From the NCBI RefSeq assembly GCF_964204865.1, contig NC_135263.1:3784501-3848500 (forward strand): a DNA stretch of 64,000 nt, given 5' to 3'. This DNA comes from Styela clava. Taxonomy: Eukaryota > Chordata > Ascidiacea > Stolidobranchia > Styelidae. This document shows, in pieces, positions 45,690-57,262 of this stretch. Under the pieces are notes generated by a model, which worked only from the letters and a program-made list of their open reading frames with translations, did not search any database and was not told where the DNA came from. The position numbers and the translations under genes were made by a program. Every line of letters begins with the position of its first letter. The first letter of the stretch is position 1.

Positions 45690-46490
45690 ATTAGGTCAAT
45701 CAGGTAATGAAGTCATTAACAATATAAACAATGACAAAACTAATGACACTTTGGTTTCGGGAAACTTGCTTTGAATCGTTTGGGCGGTTCCTTCGCATTG
45801 TGTTCATTAACAAAAAATAGTTACTCTGGTTATTCAGCCCAAATCTGGGGTTTGAAGACTACCTAAAATTAACAAGCTCAACTAAAACAATACAGGAAAC
45901 AGGCACAAAGCTTACTTTTATTTGAATACTTACTTGTATAGTCTTAGAAAATTTGCGGATTCCAAATACTCATCAAAATCTATGACAAATGGCTAGATTC
46001 CTGACATGGGCAAAATACGGCCCGTAGGGCAAATTCGGCCCGTTTCAATTTGGCCCGCCTGATGCTGCCACAACCAAACTAAAACCAAATTTTGATGTTT
46101 TAGCTAAAAATAGCTCAAGGTATTTGTTGAGATTGCGGTCAAATTTAGTTTTGGCACGAGGCTTATTGTTTTCCACTTTTGCTTTTGTAACACTGTAAAT
46201 ATTGTTCATAAAATGTAACTTTTTACGTCACACTTACATGGCCGTCAGTCTAGGTGAACAAAATTTTTGGCCCCTGGTCCAAAATCCTTGCCCACCCCTG
46301 GTCTAGACGTACTAAAAAGCACTTTATTTATACAATAATATCAAAAATATTTTCATAACTTGCTCGTTTTTGGCGTAAATTGCATCACACGCGTAAATTG
46401 TCAGTTTTTCGATAAATGCTTTAGTTTGAATTTGATGATTACAACTAGAGGGCACAACTCGGCTTTCATCCTACCTGCACCTCCTCTAGT
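45690..46490. other. MULE relic and hAT-type MITE between Q units
   Basis: 45,700-45,800 matches 25,022-25,131, the tail of the MULE remnant. 45,820-45,960 matches 37,000-37,130. About 45,995-46,303 is a hAT-type MITE ('catgggcaaaatacggcccg ... ttgcccacccctg') whose sister is 54,478-54,785. The rest is unremarkable. Confidence 0.6.
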
Positions 46491-48660
46491 TTTATAAGGA
46501 TGACTTTGAGCTACAAGAACTAATAGCAACCATAACCGACTTGATAGACCTATTTCGATACATGAGAGCAATGCTCAAATATATGGACACGAAAGCCCGA
46601 GCGAAGTGATACGGGTATCGAATCTTTTAGGATATCGCAGTCTTCCAGACTTCGACTGCCCACAAGATGGCCAATATTTAATTTTTATGATGTCATCCCA
46701 CAAAAAAAATAGTTAAAACGAATTTCATAAAGCCCACAGAGATTTCTGAAATGGATAAAACCAGCCTTCTGGCGACAACAATAATCTTCATCCCCTGAAA
46801 ATGTGAATGCAATTGGTTGGTTCAGTAGTTGAAGAGAAAAGCAATTTTTTCACAACATAAAAAGGAAAAAATACCAACAACAACATAACGAGAATATCGG
46901 TCAGAGACCGAAGACTTATCGATCGAAAGTTAGGGGACCCCAAAACAGCGCTCTTACTCTATAGTGACACCTTGTGTCCCATCACTAATTAAATAAAAAC
47001 TCGCTAATTATAGGACATAATTTATCCAAAATCAATAGGCTTCTGGTCCGACATATGATGAATGCACATGCTTAATCTGGAGCAGATTCAATCTCGCTTT
47101 CGTGAGATATCGCGTACATTTAACAGACAAACAGACATATACCTATCATCATACTTACCGATTAAAATCGATAAGTAATAACAAACGATCCATAGGTCCA
47201 TTTCGTGTCCAATACTAAATTAGAAAGAGAGAAACACATTCGCTGAAAAACAGTTTATTGACTTGACTTTAACATGCCATTCGTAAATCTGGGCTGTGGA
47301 ATCGGGACTCGGTATCTGGAGGTTCACGATGATAGCGGCCATAAATTCAAGCCTTAAATTACTAGTCGAAATTTTAAACTGGAATCTAAAAACGTTGCAA
47401 ATATCGCAGCTTTCAGTCGAAATCGTCGTATTCCGGAATCGCAATTTTATTACACCCAGTTGAAGTTGGGACTTGGGAGTTAGGACTTTTATCAATCAAC
47501 AGTCAGAGTCGTTTTTAATCGATTCGGAATCAGTCGAATGAACTATAGAACCTCTTAATCCGCGTAACAAAACAATAATCTGATTTATCCACTCTTTGAC
47601 GTATTACATTTGAAATTATCATTAGGCGATCTAACCTTCTCATGTCGTTCCTGACCAGTTGTTGACCTAAGAACGCATGATGCATGGAAACCAAATTCGG
47701 GTTCATAAACCAAGAGTGCAACGCGCAAATATATTGACACAAACCTATGGTACAGTGACTGTTAAGATTATCAAGGTTTTCCATTGAGCCCTAGCTCGTC
47801 ATAATTGAACATGCAGCTAATAACCTGACACGTCGTGGCACAATTCTTCTTAGAAAATAAAATTTGAATTAAAACACCAGTCCCTGTGGAGTTCGAAAAT
47901 CACAAAGAATATAAAAGTAGGGAGGTAATTCATATAAGACACTTCGATCTCATGCAACGGGAATTTACCGATTAACCGTGAAAAGTAATAATAATTTTGA
48001 TTGATTAGTTTCAATATCAAAAACTTTGCTGCATACAAGCCTTCTTTAATAGACTTCCCGTAGTGTGTACCAGGTTAGGCCATAATTTTATTCCGATTTT
48101 CCTTATTTTAGTTCTATTACGAGTTCGGTTACTGTTTGTGTTAGCCAAGTGAATATGCCCCCTACCCATATGTTTCAGTCTCTTTACACAACCTAATGTA
48201 AAGTAGGCGAACAAAATTAGTTACCTCAATATTCGTACACACACTTCTGGAATGCCGTTACGAATGCGTATTAAATGTATTGACTTTTGAGTTTCTTTGA
48301 CATTTTTTTATCACCTTCAAATGTCTGAAAATCCGTGTTTGCCATTTTTACTTCTTTTTTTTATTCTGAATGTACAAAGTGTATTTTCTGTATGATTGGA
48401 AAATATATTATTGATAGTAAAACCCCTTTCATAACCTAGTTGTCCTTTAATTGCGTAATGCGTGGGATGGAGTCAAAGGACACCGGAGCTAAATAAAGCA
48501 ATATAGCATGTGATCTGATGTTCAATTTGCGTAGAATGACGTCCATTTCCTCGACCCCTACCTTGTTCCATAATATGATGCCAGATATAAAAATAAGAAC
48601 AACAACACAATGCCATCACAATTGGCATGGCTGTCAAGGCAATTGCAATTTCAAAGTAAG
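46490..48660. repeat. Tandem block Q, unit 3
   Basis: Longest unit. 46,880-47,175 is a repeat found inverted at 53,010-53,320. The minus-strand frame 47,745-47,590 reads YICALHSWFMNPNLVSMHHA, continuing FLGQQLVRNDMRRLDRL. A minus-strand frame at 48,676-48,570 reads ALTAMPIVMALCCCSYFYIW with a GT donor after GAACAAG; it is hydrophobic with a Pro and a Tyr as in a membrane helix. Contains the MITE at 48,053-48,257. Whether any of this is a real gene is open. Confidence 0.6.
46880..47175 (-). repeat. Dispersed repeat, inverted partner of 53,010-53,320
   Basis: About 300 bp shared in opposite orientation ('cggtcagagaccgaagactt', 'gacaccttgtgtcccatca', 'aatcaataggcttctggtcc'). Ends near an AATCGAT/ATCGATT-type sequence. 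Family unknown, possibly retroelement 3' sequence. Confidence 0.8.
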
Positions 48661-49677
48661 GTACAGGATAAAGCAATACTTTTGCCTATTTTAAGAATAG
48701 CCTATTCAATATGCAAGATAGAATGAAAAAAAAAATTGAACGTTTTGTAGTTCAAATTTACAGCAGAGTATTTAAGATTACCTTTTCCCGGTTATGATAT
48801 ATCTTTATCAAAGAATAAGCTATTTTTTATAGTGAAGAAATAAAGTGCAAAATTGATCAAATGTTTTATTCGTGTTGTTATATTCAATTCGAATACAAAT
48901 TGAGTCATCAAAAATTAGCAATTTTTTCAGCTGAATCCGGGGATATTCAATGATAATGAATTGTAGAAATCCCTGAATGAAACATTAAAATAAAAATTGA
49001 TCTGAAAGCAACAGAAATATTGGAAGGCTGATGCAATGAGACCTCTTTTTTTATTACTTTATATTTAATTGAAAATGGCAAGAGGCCTAGGGGCCTCAAA
49101 ATTCAATTTTGAACTAGTATTCATTTTTATGTCGTGTTAAAAAGTCGTGAAGAATTGCTTCAGAATCAATTTCATAAAATTGATATTTAGTTAAATATTT
49201 ATTGAGGTTAATATTTCTTATCCCTATAATAAACTTTTGAAATTAGAAAATACAGCGGATAACATAAATTTGACTAGATTTCAAACAACTTACTCTTTCG
49301 GCCTTGAAACAAAATGTGCTATACTCAAGATCAATTGAACAGTTTCCACCGTAATAATGCCTTTCTCTTTTTTACCTCTATCTCTTTTTTTTTTCTCTTT
49401 TACGGGCCAATTACGCCCGTGTAACGATTTGATATGGCCCGCCGAACTTGAGTGAAATGGCTCAACACTTTATGTTTTTACCTTTTTGCGCTCCAGATAC
49501 CCCCAATGACGTCACTATCACAGTTTTCGCTATATTCGTAACAATTCCATTATATCCGTATCTTGATAATACGTACGGTATAAGCATCGGCTCCTTGCGG
49601 GCTCGCCCGGCCCGCGGATATCGTTCCGCTTTTAATTTTTGCCCCCGTTCAAGTAACTTTGGGAGCCACTGATCTAA
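48661..49677. other. AT-rich interval upstream of the channel gene
   Basis: No gene seen to about 49,380. 49,400-49,677 has 'gggccaattacgcccgtg', 'ctcgcccggcccgcggata' and ends 'aactttgggagccactg', the 3' part of a decayed hAT-type element. Confidence 0.5.
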
Positions 49678-49840
49678 GCAACAACGATCTAACACCTATA
49701 ATTTTATCAGTATATATCAGTTTATCAGTAAGATTTAATTTGTCAGTAAATAGGCCACTCGCCTTTGGCGACTGAAACGGGTATTGTGACGTCGATTTTC
49801 TGGTGCCTTGGCGTTTTATTTGCAACAAAATAGTGATATT

Positions 49841-50758
49841 ATGGCTGGAGTTAGTTATTCAGACATCAAATGGAATTCTGATCTCCTCAGCGAGACGAAA
49901 CTGTATCCATGGTGGGAGAAACTGAGACGATATGCAATGACATGTCTTTTTCTTACTGCGTTTGTAATTATCTACATCATTGAAACGGGAAGACCTACAA
50001 CTTGCACAACGAGAAAGCAACGTTGGAACATCAGCTTATCCTTATCAGAAATGGCGTTTGTCAATAACATTTGTTATTACAAGATTGACTGGATGATTCG
50101 ACACCTCGGACTCGTCTTACTTTTAGTCACCACTGTTCTCTACTCCGTATACCATGTGTGGGAACTGGTCCCAAGAGTTATATCGGGACTGCATGTTGTG
50201 AGAAACGTTGATGGAATAATGCGGAAGACAGAGATTACAGAAAGTGAGGCGAAAGGCCAGAGAGATAATCTCAGCGATGCTAAACGTGAAACATTGTTTT
50301 ACGTCAAGGAGCAATTGGAAAAGTTCAAAGATAACTATAAAATGCTGTTATTATACATCATAAGAAATGTTTTGGCACTGATTTTGCTTGGTCTGTGCCT
50401 TTATGATGCTATGCTTCCAAAATCAGTCATCTTGGATAGTCACAACCTGTTTATGTGCTATGTCACAGTTCCCGAAGCAGCAAGCTCTCTTCCAGTGAAC
50501 GAATTCACGTGCTTCAATGATCTTCAGGAACGTCTTTTCCCTTACGAGATCACCATTAGCGTCTTCCTCGTAGTCTTGATATTTGCGACAGGTTCAGGAT
50601 GCATCGTACTTCTTTTCACGAAAGTAAAATCTGATCTGGCCCTGATGAAAATGTTCAGCAAACATTCAGTCCCGTTCCATGCTTCAACATACGAAGTTCT
50701 TGACCTTTACCATACGGAAACAAGAGACGAAGGACAATACCATCTATTACGGAGCTGA
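49841..50758 (+). CDS. Pannexin-like four-pass membrane channel protein, intronless
   Basis: 305 residues from ATG 49841 (context attATGG); the longer frame upstream has no ATG. Four hydrophobic helices at about 31-48, 88-107, 168-189 and 235-260. Two extracellular loops each have two cysteines: C55 and C78 in loop 1, C206 and C224 in loop 2. N63 (NIS) is an N-glycosylation site. The intracellular loop (108-167) is charged. Known: pannexins and innexins share this topology with two cysteines per loop (human PANX1 C66/C84 and C246/C265); connexins have three. The 'MAFVNNIC' end of loop 1 and 'LYSVYHVW' at helix 2 resemble pannexins. The C-terminal tail is short (45 residues). Role inferred: large-pore channel at the plasma membrane. 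Single-exon structure may mean a retrocopy. LRRC8-type N-domain is the main alternative. Confidence 0.72.
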   Translation: MAGVSYSDIKWNSDLLSETKLYPWWEKLRRYAMTCLFLTAFVIIYIIETGRPTTCTTRKQRWNISLSLSEMAFVNNICYYKIDWMIRHLGLVLLLVTTVLYSVYHVWELVPRVISGLHVVRNVDGIMRKTEITESEAKGQRDNLSDAKRETLFYVKEQLEKFKDNYKMLLLYIIRNVLALILLGLCLYDAMLPKSVILDSHNLFMCYVTVPEAASSLPVNEFTCFNDLQERLFPYEITISVFLVVLIFATGSGCIVLLFTKVKSDLALMKMFSKHSVPFHASTYEVLDLYHTETRDEGQYHLLRS

Positions 50759-51770
50759 ATGATGATTTAATTCGAATTGTGTTCTCAAATATTCCTACAA
50801 TTTTGGTGATGCAATGGCCTAGCGCCAAAGCGTCAAATTTGACTATTTTAGCAACACAGAAACACATCTTGGTTTCAAACCCCATGTCCCCACCTCACCC
50901 AGGTTTTTTTGTTGGGTAGGCAATCTCGAACTAGGAAGATTCTGGTTTTTGCAAGAAAGTAGCAACTGCTTACATATCGATGGAATCTTGTTTGGGGCGA
51001 AAGGCACGGCTAAGCGTTTTATATAAAACAAATTTAATATAAGCTTGTTTACGAAATTGTATTATCATATAGTGGGCTACATTTTTTTTTCGCTAAAAAT
51101 TCTTGTGATTATTTATATTCGAAAATCTATTCTTTGTGGAATTGCCTGCAAAGAGTATTGTACCTGAGGTTGTGGGGTTCGGCATGTTTTCACTAAAGAC
51201 GAAGTCGAAATAATATTTTTAAACTCTCACAGTCGAAACCTACAGACTTTAAATAATTTTTTTGGAGCTGTAGTCGAAGTCAATTGCAAATTCCATCAAC
51301 TGGACAGCAATGATTGCACGTTCGTTAATAAGAAAATATAATATCCGAAACGAAAGCTCAAAATTTTAATTCAGAGCTGTTTAAATAAAATGACTATTCG
51401 CGGATACGATTGCGACTATGATTTAGACTAAATTCGACTCCATTCCCTGATTTCAGGATATGCTGACTACGGCAACATTTGAAAATGTAACTCTTGGGAT
51501 TTCAATGTACGTCTGTAACTTTACTCATGAATGAGTTTCCGTTATTTTTGATGAGCTTTTGCAATTTCTTCTAAAAACTTTATACCAGCAAACATCCCCT
51601 ATTCGAACTCCACTGCCTCGCGAGAAAAAGATTATTTTCTTTATATATCTCATTGTAATTAATTTGTACTTATTTGTTTTGTAAGATATAACGCAGTGCC
51701 CTCCAACAAGTGTTCCGTCAACGCAGTCCCGAGGTTCTGCAAATTTCCCTTCAAATCCGATTGTCTATAT
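50759..51770. other. Downstream interval, no gene seen
   Basis: AT-rich DNA without repeats recognised elsewhere in the window; no consensus poly(A) signal close to the channel gene stop. Confidence 0.4.
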
Positions 51771-52462
51771 CAGGGTGGTCCAAGGTTGTCAGCTTCGGGG
51801 GACACAAAATTATTTTGCATTGTATGCGGGCCACAATAGTACCAAGAATAAGTAACTTTGATTGTGGAAACAAATTGACATTAGTTGTCAGTTATCAAGT
51901 TGAAACATACAAAAAAAACGTGCAAAAGTTGTTCTATGTCTACATTTAGTGTAAGATTTCAAGTGCTTCAGCAAAAGTAAGTGCTTGATAAGATTCTCAA
52001 ACCAAAATCTTGACTTTGGAAAACGCTTATTGCCCATAAGATTCATAAATGCCGTTCTAGATTATATTCTTTTGTCACCGACACAACTTGCCGACATATC
52101 AAGCAAGCATGTGATATTTTCCATAGTTAATCTAGGCTAATAGATTCCGCATTCGATTTTTAGTTTCTACAATGACTATATTGTTAAAGTATATTCCCGA
52201 CAAAAAAAAATGAAAAGCCAGCTAACATTTTAGACTGCCAAACACATAATTCAACTTTGCTAGTTGTTTCAGCTAGCCATAACACTAGTCAATTCAGTGA
52301 CATTAGTGATGTAAACATGTCAAAAAAATTTTCTGATTTATTTTTATGATGGAACAACAAAAAATGCGATTTTCAATTACCATCCAGCAAATGCGACGCG
52401 GGCCAGAGATGGTGAAGCTGCGGGCCACATGTGGCCCGCGGGCCTGGGTTTGGACCACCCTG
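51771..52462. mobile_element. hAT-type element, 692 bp
   Basis: CAGGGTGGTCCAAGGTTG at the left, GGTTTGGACCACCCTG at the right, flanks gtctatat and gccaatat (6 of 8). 'gcgggccaca' and 'gcgggccacatgtggcccgc' lie inside the ends. No coding frame. Confidence 0.82.
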
Positions 52463-52592
52463 GCCAATATTATTATATGCAAATTGTTCAATTATAAGCA
52501 AATACCTTATGTTTGCTACTATTATTAAACTTGCTTCGCATATGTTTTGCCAGTATTATATTTGCTTTTATGTCTATATTTATAGTTTATAG

Positions 52593-52911
52593 CAGTGGTT
52601 CTCAACCTTTTATGACTCGTGGCCCCCTTTCGGAGGCTTTTAGCACTCATGGCCCCCACTTTAATATTCCAGAGGTATTAATAGGGTTATTTTCATTGAT
52701 AGATTCCAAATCCAATTATGTTAAAACAATTTGCACAAAAGAGAGCGAAAACACCTTGCGAAATAACCTTATTGAGCAGCAAACTAGGAAAAACTGTGAG
52801 ATTTCTTTTAAAGTGAAAAGTAAATTCAGATTTCAGCCCATCCTTGTGGCCCCCCTCCAACTCCTCTGTGGCCCCCTTAGGGGGCCGGGGGCCCCCGGTT
52901 GAGAACCGCTG
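52593..52911. mobile_element. hAT-type MITE, 319 bp
   Basis: CAGTGGTTCTCAACCTTTTA at the left, CCGGTTGAGAACCGCTG at the right; 'tggccccc' boxes inside both ends; flanks gtttatag and atttaaag (6 of 8). Confidence 0.85.
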
Positions 52912-53009
52912 ATTTAAAGTATTATACAATTATTCTCACTACTTTACAAGTATTGCACATGGGTTTACAAGTATTGCCCGAAGGTTTATATTATTACTAT
53001 TATTATTAT

Positions 53010-53320
53010 CGATCTTGATCGGTAAGTATGTTGATAGGTATTTGTCTGTTTGTTTGTCTGTTATACAGACGCGATATCTCATGAAAACGAGAATGAATCC
53101 GCTCCAAAATTTGCATGTGCATTCATCGTATCTCGGACCAGAAGCCTATTGATTTTGGATGCATTATGTCGTATAATAAGCGAGTTATTAATTAATTATT
53201 GATGGGACACAAGGTGTCACTATGGAATAAGAGCGCTGTTTTGGGGGAACCCCTAACTTTTGATTGATAAGTCTTCGGTCTCTGACCGATATTCTCGTTA
53301 TATTATGTTGTTCAATTCTA
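53010..53320 (+). repeat. Dispersed repeat, inverted partner of 46,880-47,175
   Basis: See 46,880. This copy starts 'atcgatcttgatcggtaagt' and includes short 'gtttgtctgt' direct repeats. Confidence 0.8.
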
Positions 53321-53739
53321 AGAAAATACCTTAGGTTTGCTATCTATTATTTAACTTGGTATACTTTTGTTTTGTCAGTATTAGATTTGAAATTCGCTTT
53401 TATATATCCTCATAGTTTATATATTATTCAGACAATAAAAGTATTGCACAAGCTTCTGGAATGTTTCATTGATATTCTGCTCCACCCAAAAGGTTGAGAA
53501 CCACCGCAATATGACGTAATATCGTTGACCATATAAGAAACGGAAGTCCTATAGTTGCAACAATCCGCCGTACTTTTCAGAATAGTTCAAGATCATTTTA
53601 TTTTGCCAGTATCAGATATGCTTTTATAGTTTATACAATCCAGACAATGAGAGACAACTCAACAATTGCACGGGGTTCTTCGAGCTACTGGAATGTTTCA
53701 CTGGGATTCCGCTCCACCAAAAATGTCAAAACCACTGCA

Positions 53740-54291
53740 CAGTGGCGTAGCCAGCCCAAAATTTTGGGGGGGGCCAAATTTGAAAATTTTAGAAATTATA
53801 TTGGGTTTAAAACACCGTTCTTCAAGCGCAAAACAACAACAGTTGGTCACCAAGCAAACTGATTCAATTACTCAGCTGGATTTTTGTGAATACAAAATCC
53901 ATTAATAAACAATTTTTTATTTGAAACAACAAATATTAACAACGCAATTTGAATAAGTAAAATACATCGCCCCAATTAAAAGTCCATCCTTCGCTTCCCG
54001 CCAACTATGCTCGACACAACTCGATTAATTTTCTCCTCGGTGACCATTTCACGGTGACAGTGAAGCACACACAAATCAGAAAGGCGATTGGACGTCATTG
54101 ATGAGCGCAGCCATGTCTTTACCCGTTTCATGCATGAGAAAGACTAGCGTCATATAGATCTGTATTGCGGTGTACACGCTTGACGAGAAAAGATGCCACA
54201 AAACTGGTGGATTAGGAATGGAATTCTTGAAAATTTTGGGGGGGGGGGGGCCATGGCCCCTCTGCCCCCCCTGGCTACGCCTATGCCACTG
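53740..54291. mobile_element. hAT-type element with GTAGCCAG ends, 552 bp
   Basis: CAGTGGCGTAGCCAGCCC at the left and GGCTACGCCTATGCCACTG at the right, with G-rich tracts inside both ends. Target duplication not convincing. Confidence 0.8.
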
Positions 54292-54477
54292 CATCATGAC
54301 CCCAATTCGTCATACCAAATCTTAAGTATTTCTGTTATTCGCCGCCGAGATGGCGTGGGGCGCGTTGTCCGAACAATTGGCATACACGCGCAATTTATTG
54401 CGATAATGTACTAGTAAGTCCAACGAAATTTGAACTCGTTCCATTCAACTCAGCGTGGAAAACAGCTCAAAGCAAAT

Positions 54478-54785
54478 TACCACGGGTAAACTACGGCCGT
54501 GAGCCAAATCCGGCCTGTTGGGTAATTCAATCTGGCCCGCTTGATGCTGCCACAATTAAACTAAAACCAAATTTTGATGTTTTAGTTGAAAAATAGCTCA
54601 AGGAATCTGTTGAGATTGAAATTAAATTTAGTTTTGGTACGAGGTTTTTGTTTTCCACATCTGCTTTTCTAACACTGTAAATATGATTCATAAAATGTAA
54701 CTTCCTACGTCACACTCACATGGCCCGCAAGTCTAGGTGGGCAAAATTTTTGGCCCCTGGTCCGAAAACCATGCCCATCCCTGGT
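54478..54785. mobile_element. hAT-type MITE, sister of 45,995-46,303
   Basis: About 80% matching over 300 bp ('gatgctgccacaa', 'caaattttgatgttttag', 'tttttggcccctggtcc'). A 3' fragment of the same family is at 62,735-62,815. Confidence 0.8.
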
Positions 54786-54858
54786 TTAACCGATGGTGGG
54801 CTTTGGGGGAATTCTTGAAATGTCGTGAATCTGTTCTATTTTTTGCTTCAGCTTAGAA

Positions 54859-55192
54859 CAGGGGTATGCAAGATTTTTTGTCGGAGGGTCATATAACCAA
54901 CTTTAGACATCTAGATGGACCACACGAACGATTTAGAGGGAAAGGCAAGAATAGCTATCGTTTAGCCTTACAGTAATGAATGCACCGGGCAAAATTGCAA
55001 AAGATTTTACGCAGCAACAGGAGCAAAAAATAGCATTATGTAGTTTTATCCATATGAGCGCATTTACAAACATGTACTGTCGTATTAGGATTTTATGCTT
55101 GATGGCGAAAAATTCAAGTGTTGACATGGACCACATTTAATGGCTTTGTGGGCCGGGTCGTGGCCCGCGGCCCCCCTGTTGCACACCCCTTG
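54859..55192. mobile_element. hAT-type MITE (CAGGGGTRTGCAA class)
   Basis: CAGGGGTATGCAAGATTTTT at the left; 'ttgcacaccccttg' at the right. Confidence 0.75.
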
Positions 55193-55200
55193 ATTTAGAC

Positions 55201-56042
55201 CAGGGGCCAAATATCAATAACTGGGTAAAACCGCGGGACGCACCTTCATTTAACATAGGCTTTCTATTACTTGCAGGCACAAAATAGTGTCTTTTTGTTA
55301 TTGATCTCATGCCGTCATCATTAGGGGTCCTTGCAAAAATGATGAGATGAAACGCATAAATTTATTAAAACTGTAATTCAAATATATTGTCACATCCAAT
55401 TTAAACGAATTCAGTGAGAAATTTGCTGCTGGATTCTTTTCCCGACTACTTTTATCCAAGTTTGCTTAAATGGAAGTGCTAGCGATTCGATACGACGTCC
55501 ATTTTAGAAAAAAGAATATATAACCGAAAAGTGCCATATTTGAAGCCATGACTTCTTTCAAATGTGGTAAGTTATCTTGGTTGAGATGTTTTCGGTATAA
55601 TACGCCAAGATTCATTTCCAAATATTTTGCTGTCAAATCGTATTCTAGATTAGATTTAGACAAAATCAACTGATAGGCTGGAATCAAAACTCATTTAGCT
55701 TTTGTATCTCTCAATATCAATTTTTTTCAAATTGCTCTCCAGTTGCCTAATCTCTGATTACTCGTTCTTGCAAATTCATTAGCGTTTTGGCATTTTCCTT
55801 TAAATTGTTCGCTGCTCGGCGAGTGACAGATTTGTGAATCGCGTTGTTCGCTTCGCTGTTAGGACATTGTAACGTCATAGGTATAGATAATGAATTGGAC
55901 TCGAATATAAGCTTCGCAACGCAAAGGGAACCAGATGAAACAAAATTAAAAATTAGTGTAGCTGACCGAACACCTTTCAAAATTGACACTTCTCCGCGGG
56001 CCGCACAATTTTTCCTCGCGGGCCGCACTTTGCACACCCCTG
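55201..56042. mobile_element. hAT-type element of the same class
   Basis: CAGGGGCCAAATATC at the left, 'gggccgcactttgcacacccctg' minus its first bases at the right; flanks atttagac and atttaacc (6 of 8). Inner sequence has 'ccgcgggacgcacc' and 'ctcgcgggccgc' as in 16,772-17,143. No intact gene. Confidence 0.72.
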
Positions 56043-56114
56043 ATTTAACCATTGGTTCCCAACCGGTGCCGGTCCGCGTGAAAATTTCGGTGTTTTGTTG
56101 TTTTCATGCCGTCT

Positions 56115-56386
56115 TAATCGCTTTACCGAGGACGAGGTTGCGTTGGTTTATTACGCAATTTCTCTTCCGCCGTCATATTGCGACATCTTGGCGCCGAGTA
56201 ATAATACTTTTCGCTTTTTCGGCTTCGATTCATCTCGAATGCGCTCCGATCTCTTTACCGAAGACGAGGTTGATTTATTTCGCAATTTCTCTTCCGCCGT
56301 CATATTGCGACGTCTTTCGCGTCATCTTGGCGCCAAGGACTCACACTTTTTGCTTTTTCGGCTACGATTCATCGTGAATGCGCTCC
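56115..56386. repeat. Two-unit tandem repeat, about 137 bp each
   Basis: 'tttaccgaggacgaggttg', 'tctcttccgccgtcatattg' and 'gcgctccg' recur in order in both units; the second has small insertions. Confidence 0.85.
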
Positions 56387-56779
56387 GTCAAATCTCGCAA
56401 GATTCAGAAACCTAAAAATTGGCGTGCTTTTTATGTACTGCATGCTTTTCCTGATTCATATGACCATCCAAATAAAACGTTATGCATATTTCTTTGTTCA
56501 AACCATTCTACTTTACAGTCCAGATTTAAAAAAAAAGAATCACTGTCACAATTCTGGATATCTCTTGATAACGAATACCCATCGCTAAGTAATCGAGCAA
56601 TCAAACTGTTGTCCGTATTTTCAACGAGTTACTTATATTTTTATTACTTATATATAAAAATATTTTCATCACTAGCTTTAATTAAAGCGAAGCAAGGAAA
56701 TTGGCTGCACGTCGCTGCAGGGCTACGTGTTGCAGAAACTTCCTTGAGGCATCGTTTGCAATCCTATATTGGAAATTAA
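56378..56779 (+). pseudogene. hAT transposase C-terminal fragment (ZBED5-like)
   Basis: Reads LSQFWISLDNEYPSLSNRAI, then LSVFSTSYL, and after a disrupted stretch FSSLALIKAKQGNWLHVAAG, LRVAETSLRHRL. Known: ZBED5/FAM200-type hAT proteins end with LxQFWxSxxxEYPxLS...FSTxYLCExGFSxLxxIKxK. The Cys-Glu position is replaced. The N-terminal two thirds are missing. Confidence 0.7.
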
Positions 56780-57262
56780 ACAGCAGCAAAATCTTCACTA
56801 GAGTTAATCGCGTTTGTACATAATTTGGCATGTACATGTTTTTTATGTGAGATGTTTTATGTGTGCTTTTTTTACGCATAATGGGTACCCAGCACTGCAT
56901 TTCATTACGCAAATATATTTGGTCGGCACATTATTTGATAGTTTTTCTTCGTGTGAGCTGTTTTTGAGTGTGCCTTTTTTGTCTAGATGCATATTGAGTG
57001 CCCGACATTGCATTGTATTACGCAAATATATGTTATTCTTTTATGTTCCGGTCATTTCAATTTTTTGCCGGTCCGCGAGTACATTTAATTTAATTTTACC
57101 GGTCCGCCAGGGTAAAAAGGTTGGGAACCATTGATTTGGAGTTAGACCATGGGACCTCATTGCAGCTGACGACTATATTTGGCGTTGTAAAGGTTCTGTA
57201 ATATATTTATATAAAGCGTGTTAAGTTAATGTAGCTTACGATGTGACTTACATACATTTTTG

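Larger units (their letters stand above)
56050..57133 (+). mobile_element. hAT element with ZBED5-like transposase fragment, 1,084 bp
   Basis: CATTGGTTCCCAACCGGTGC at the left, GGTTGGGAACCATTG at the right, with 'ccggtccgcg' inside both ends. Flanks give no clear TSD. Internal deletion derivative with a C-terminal transposase piece. Confidence 0.8.
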
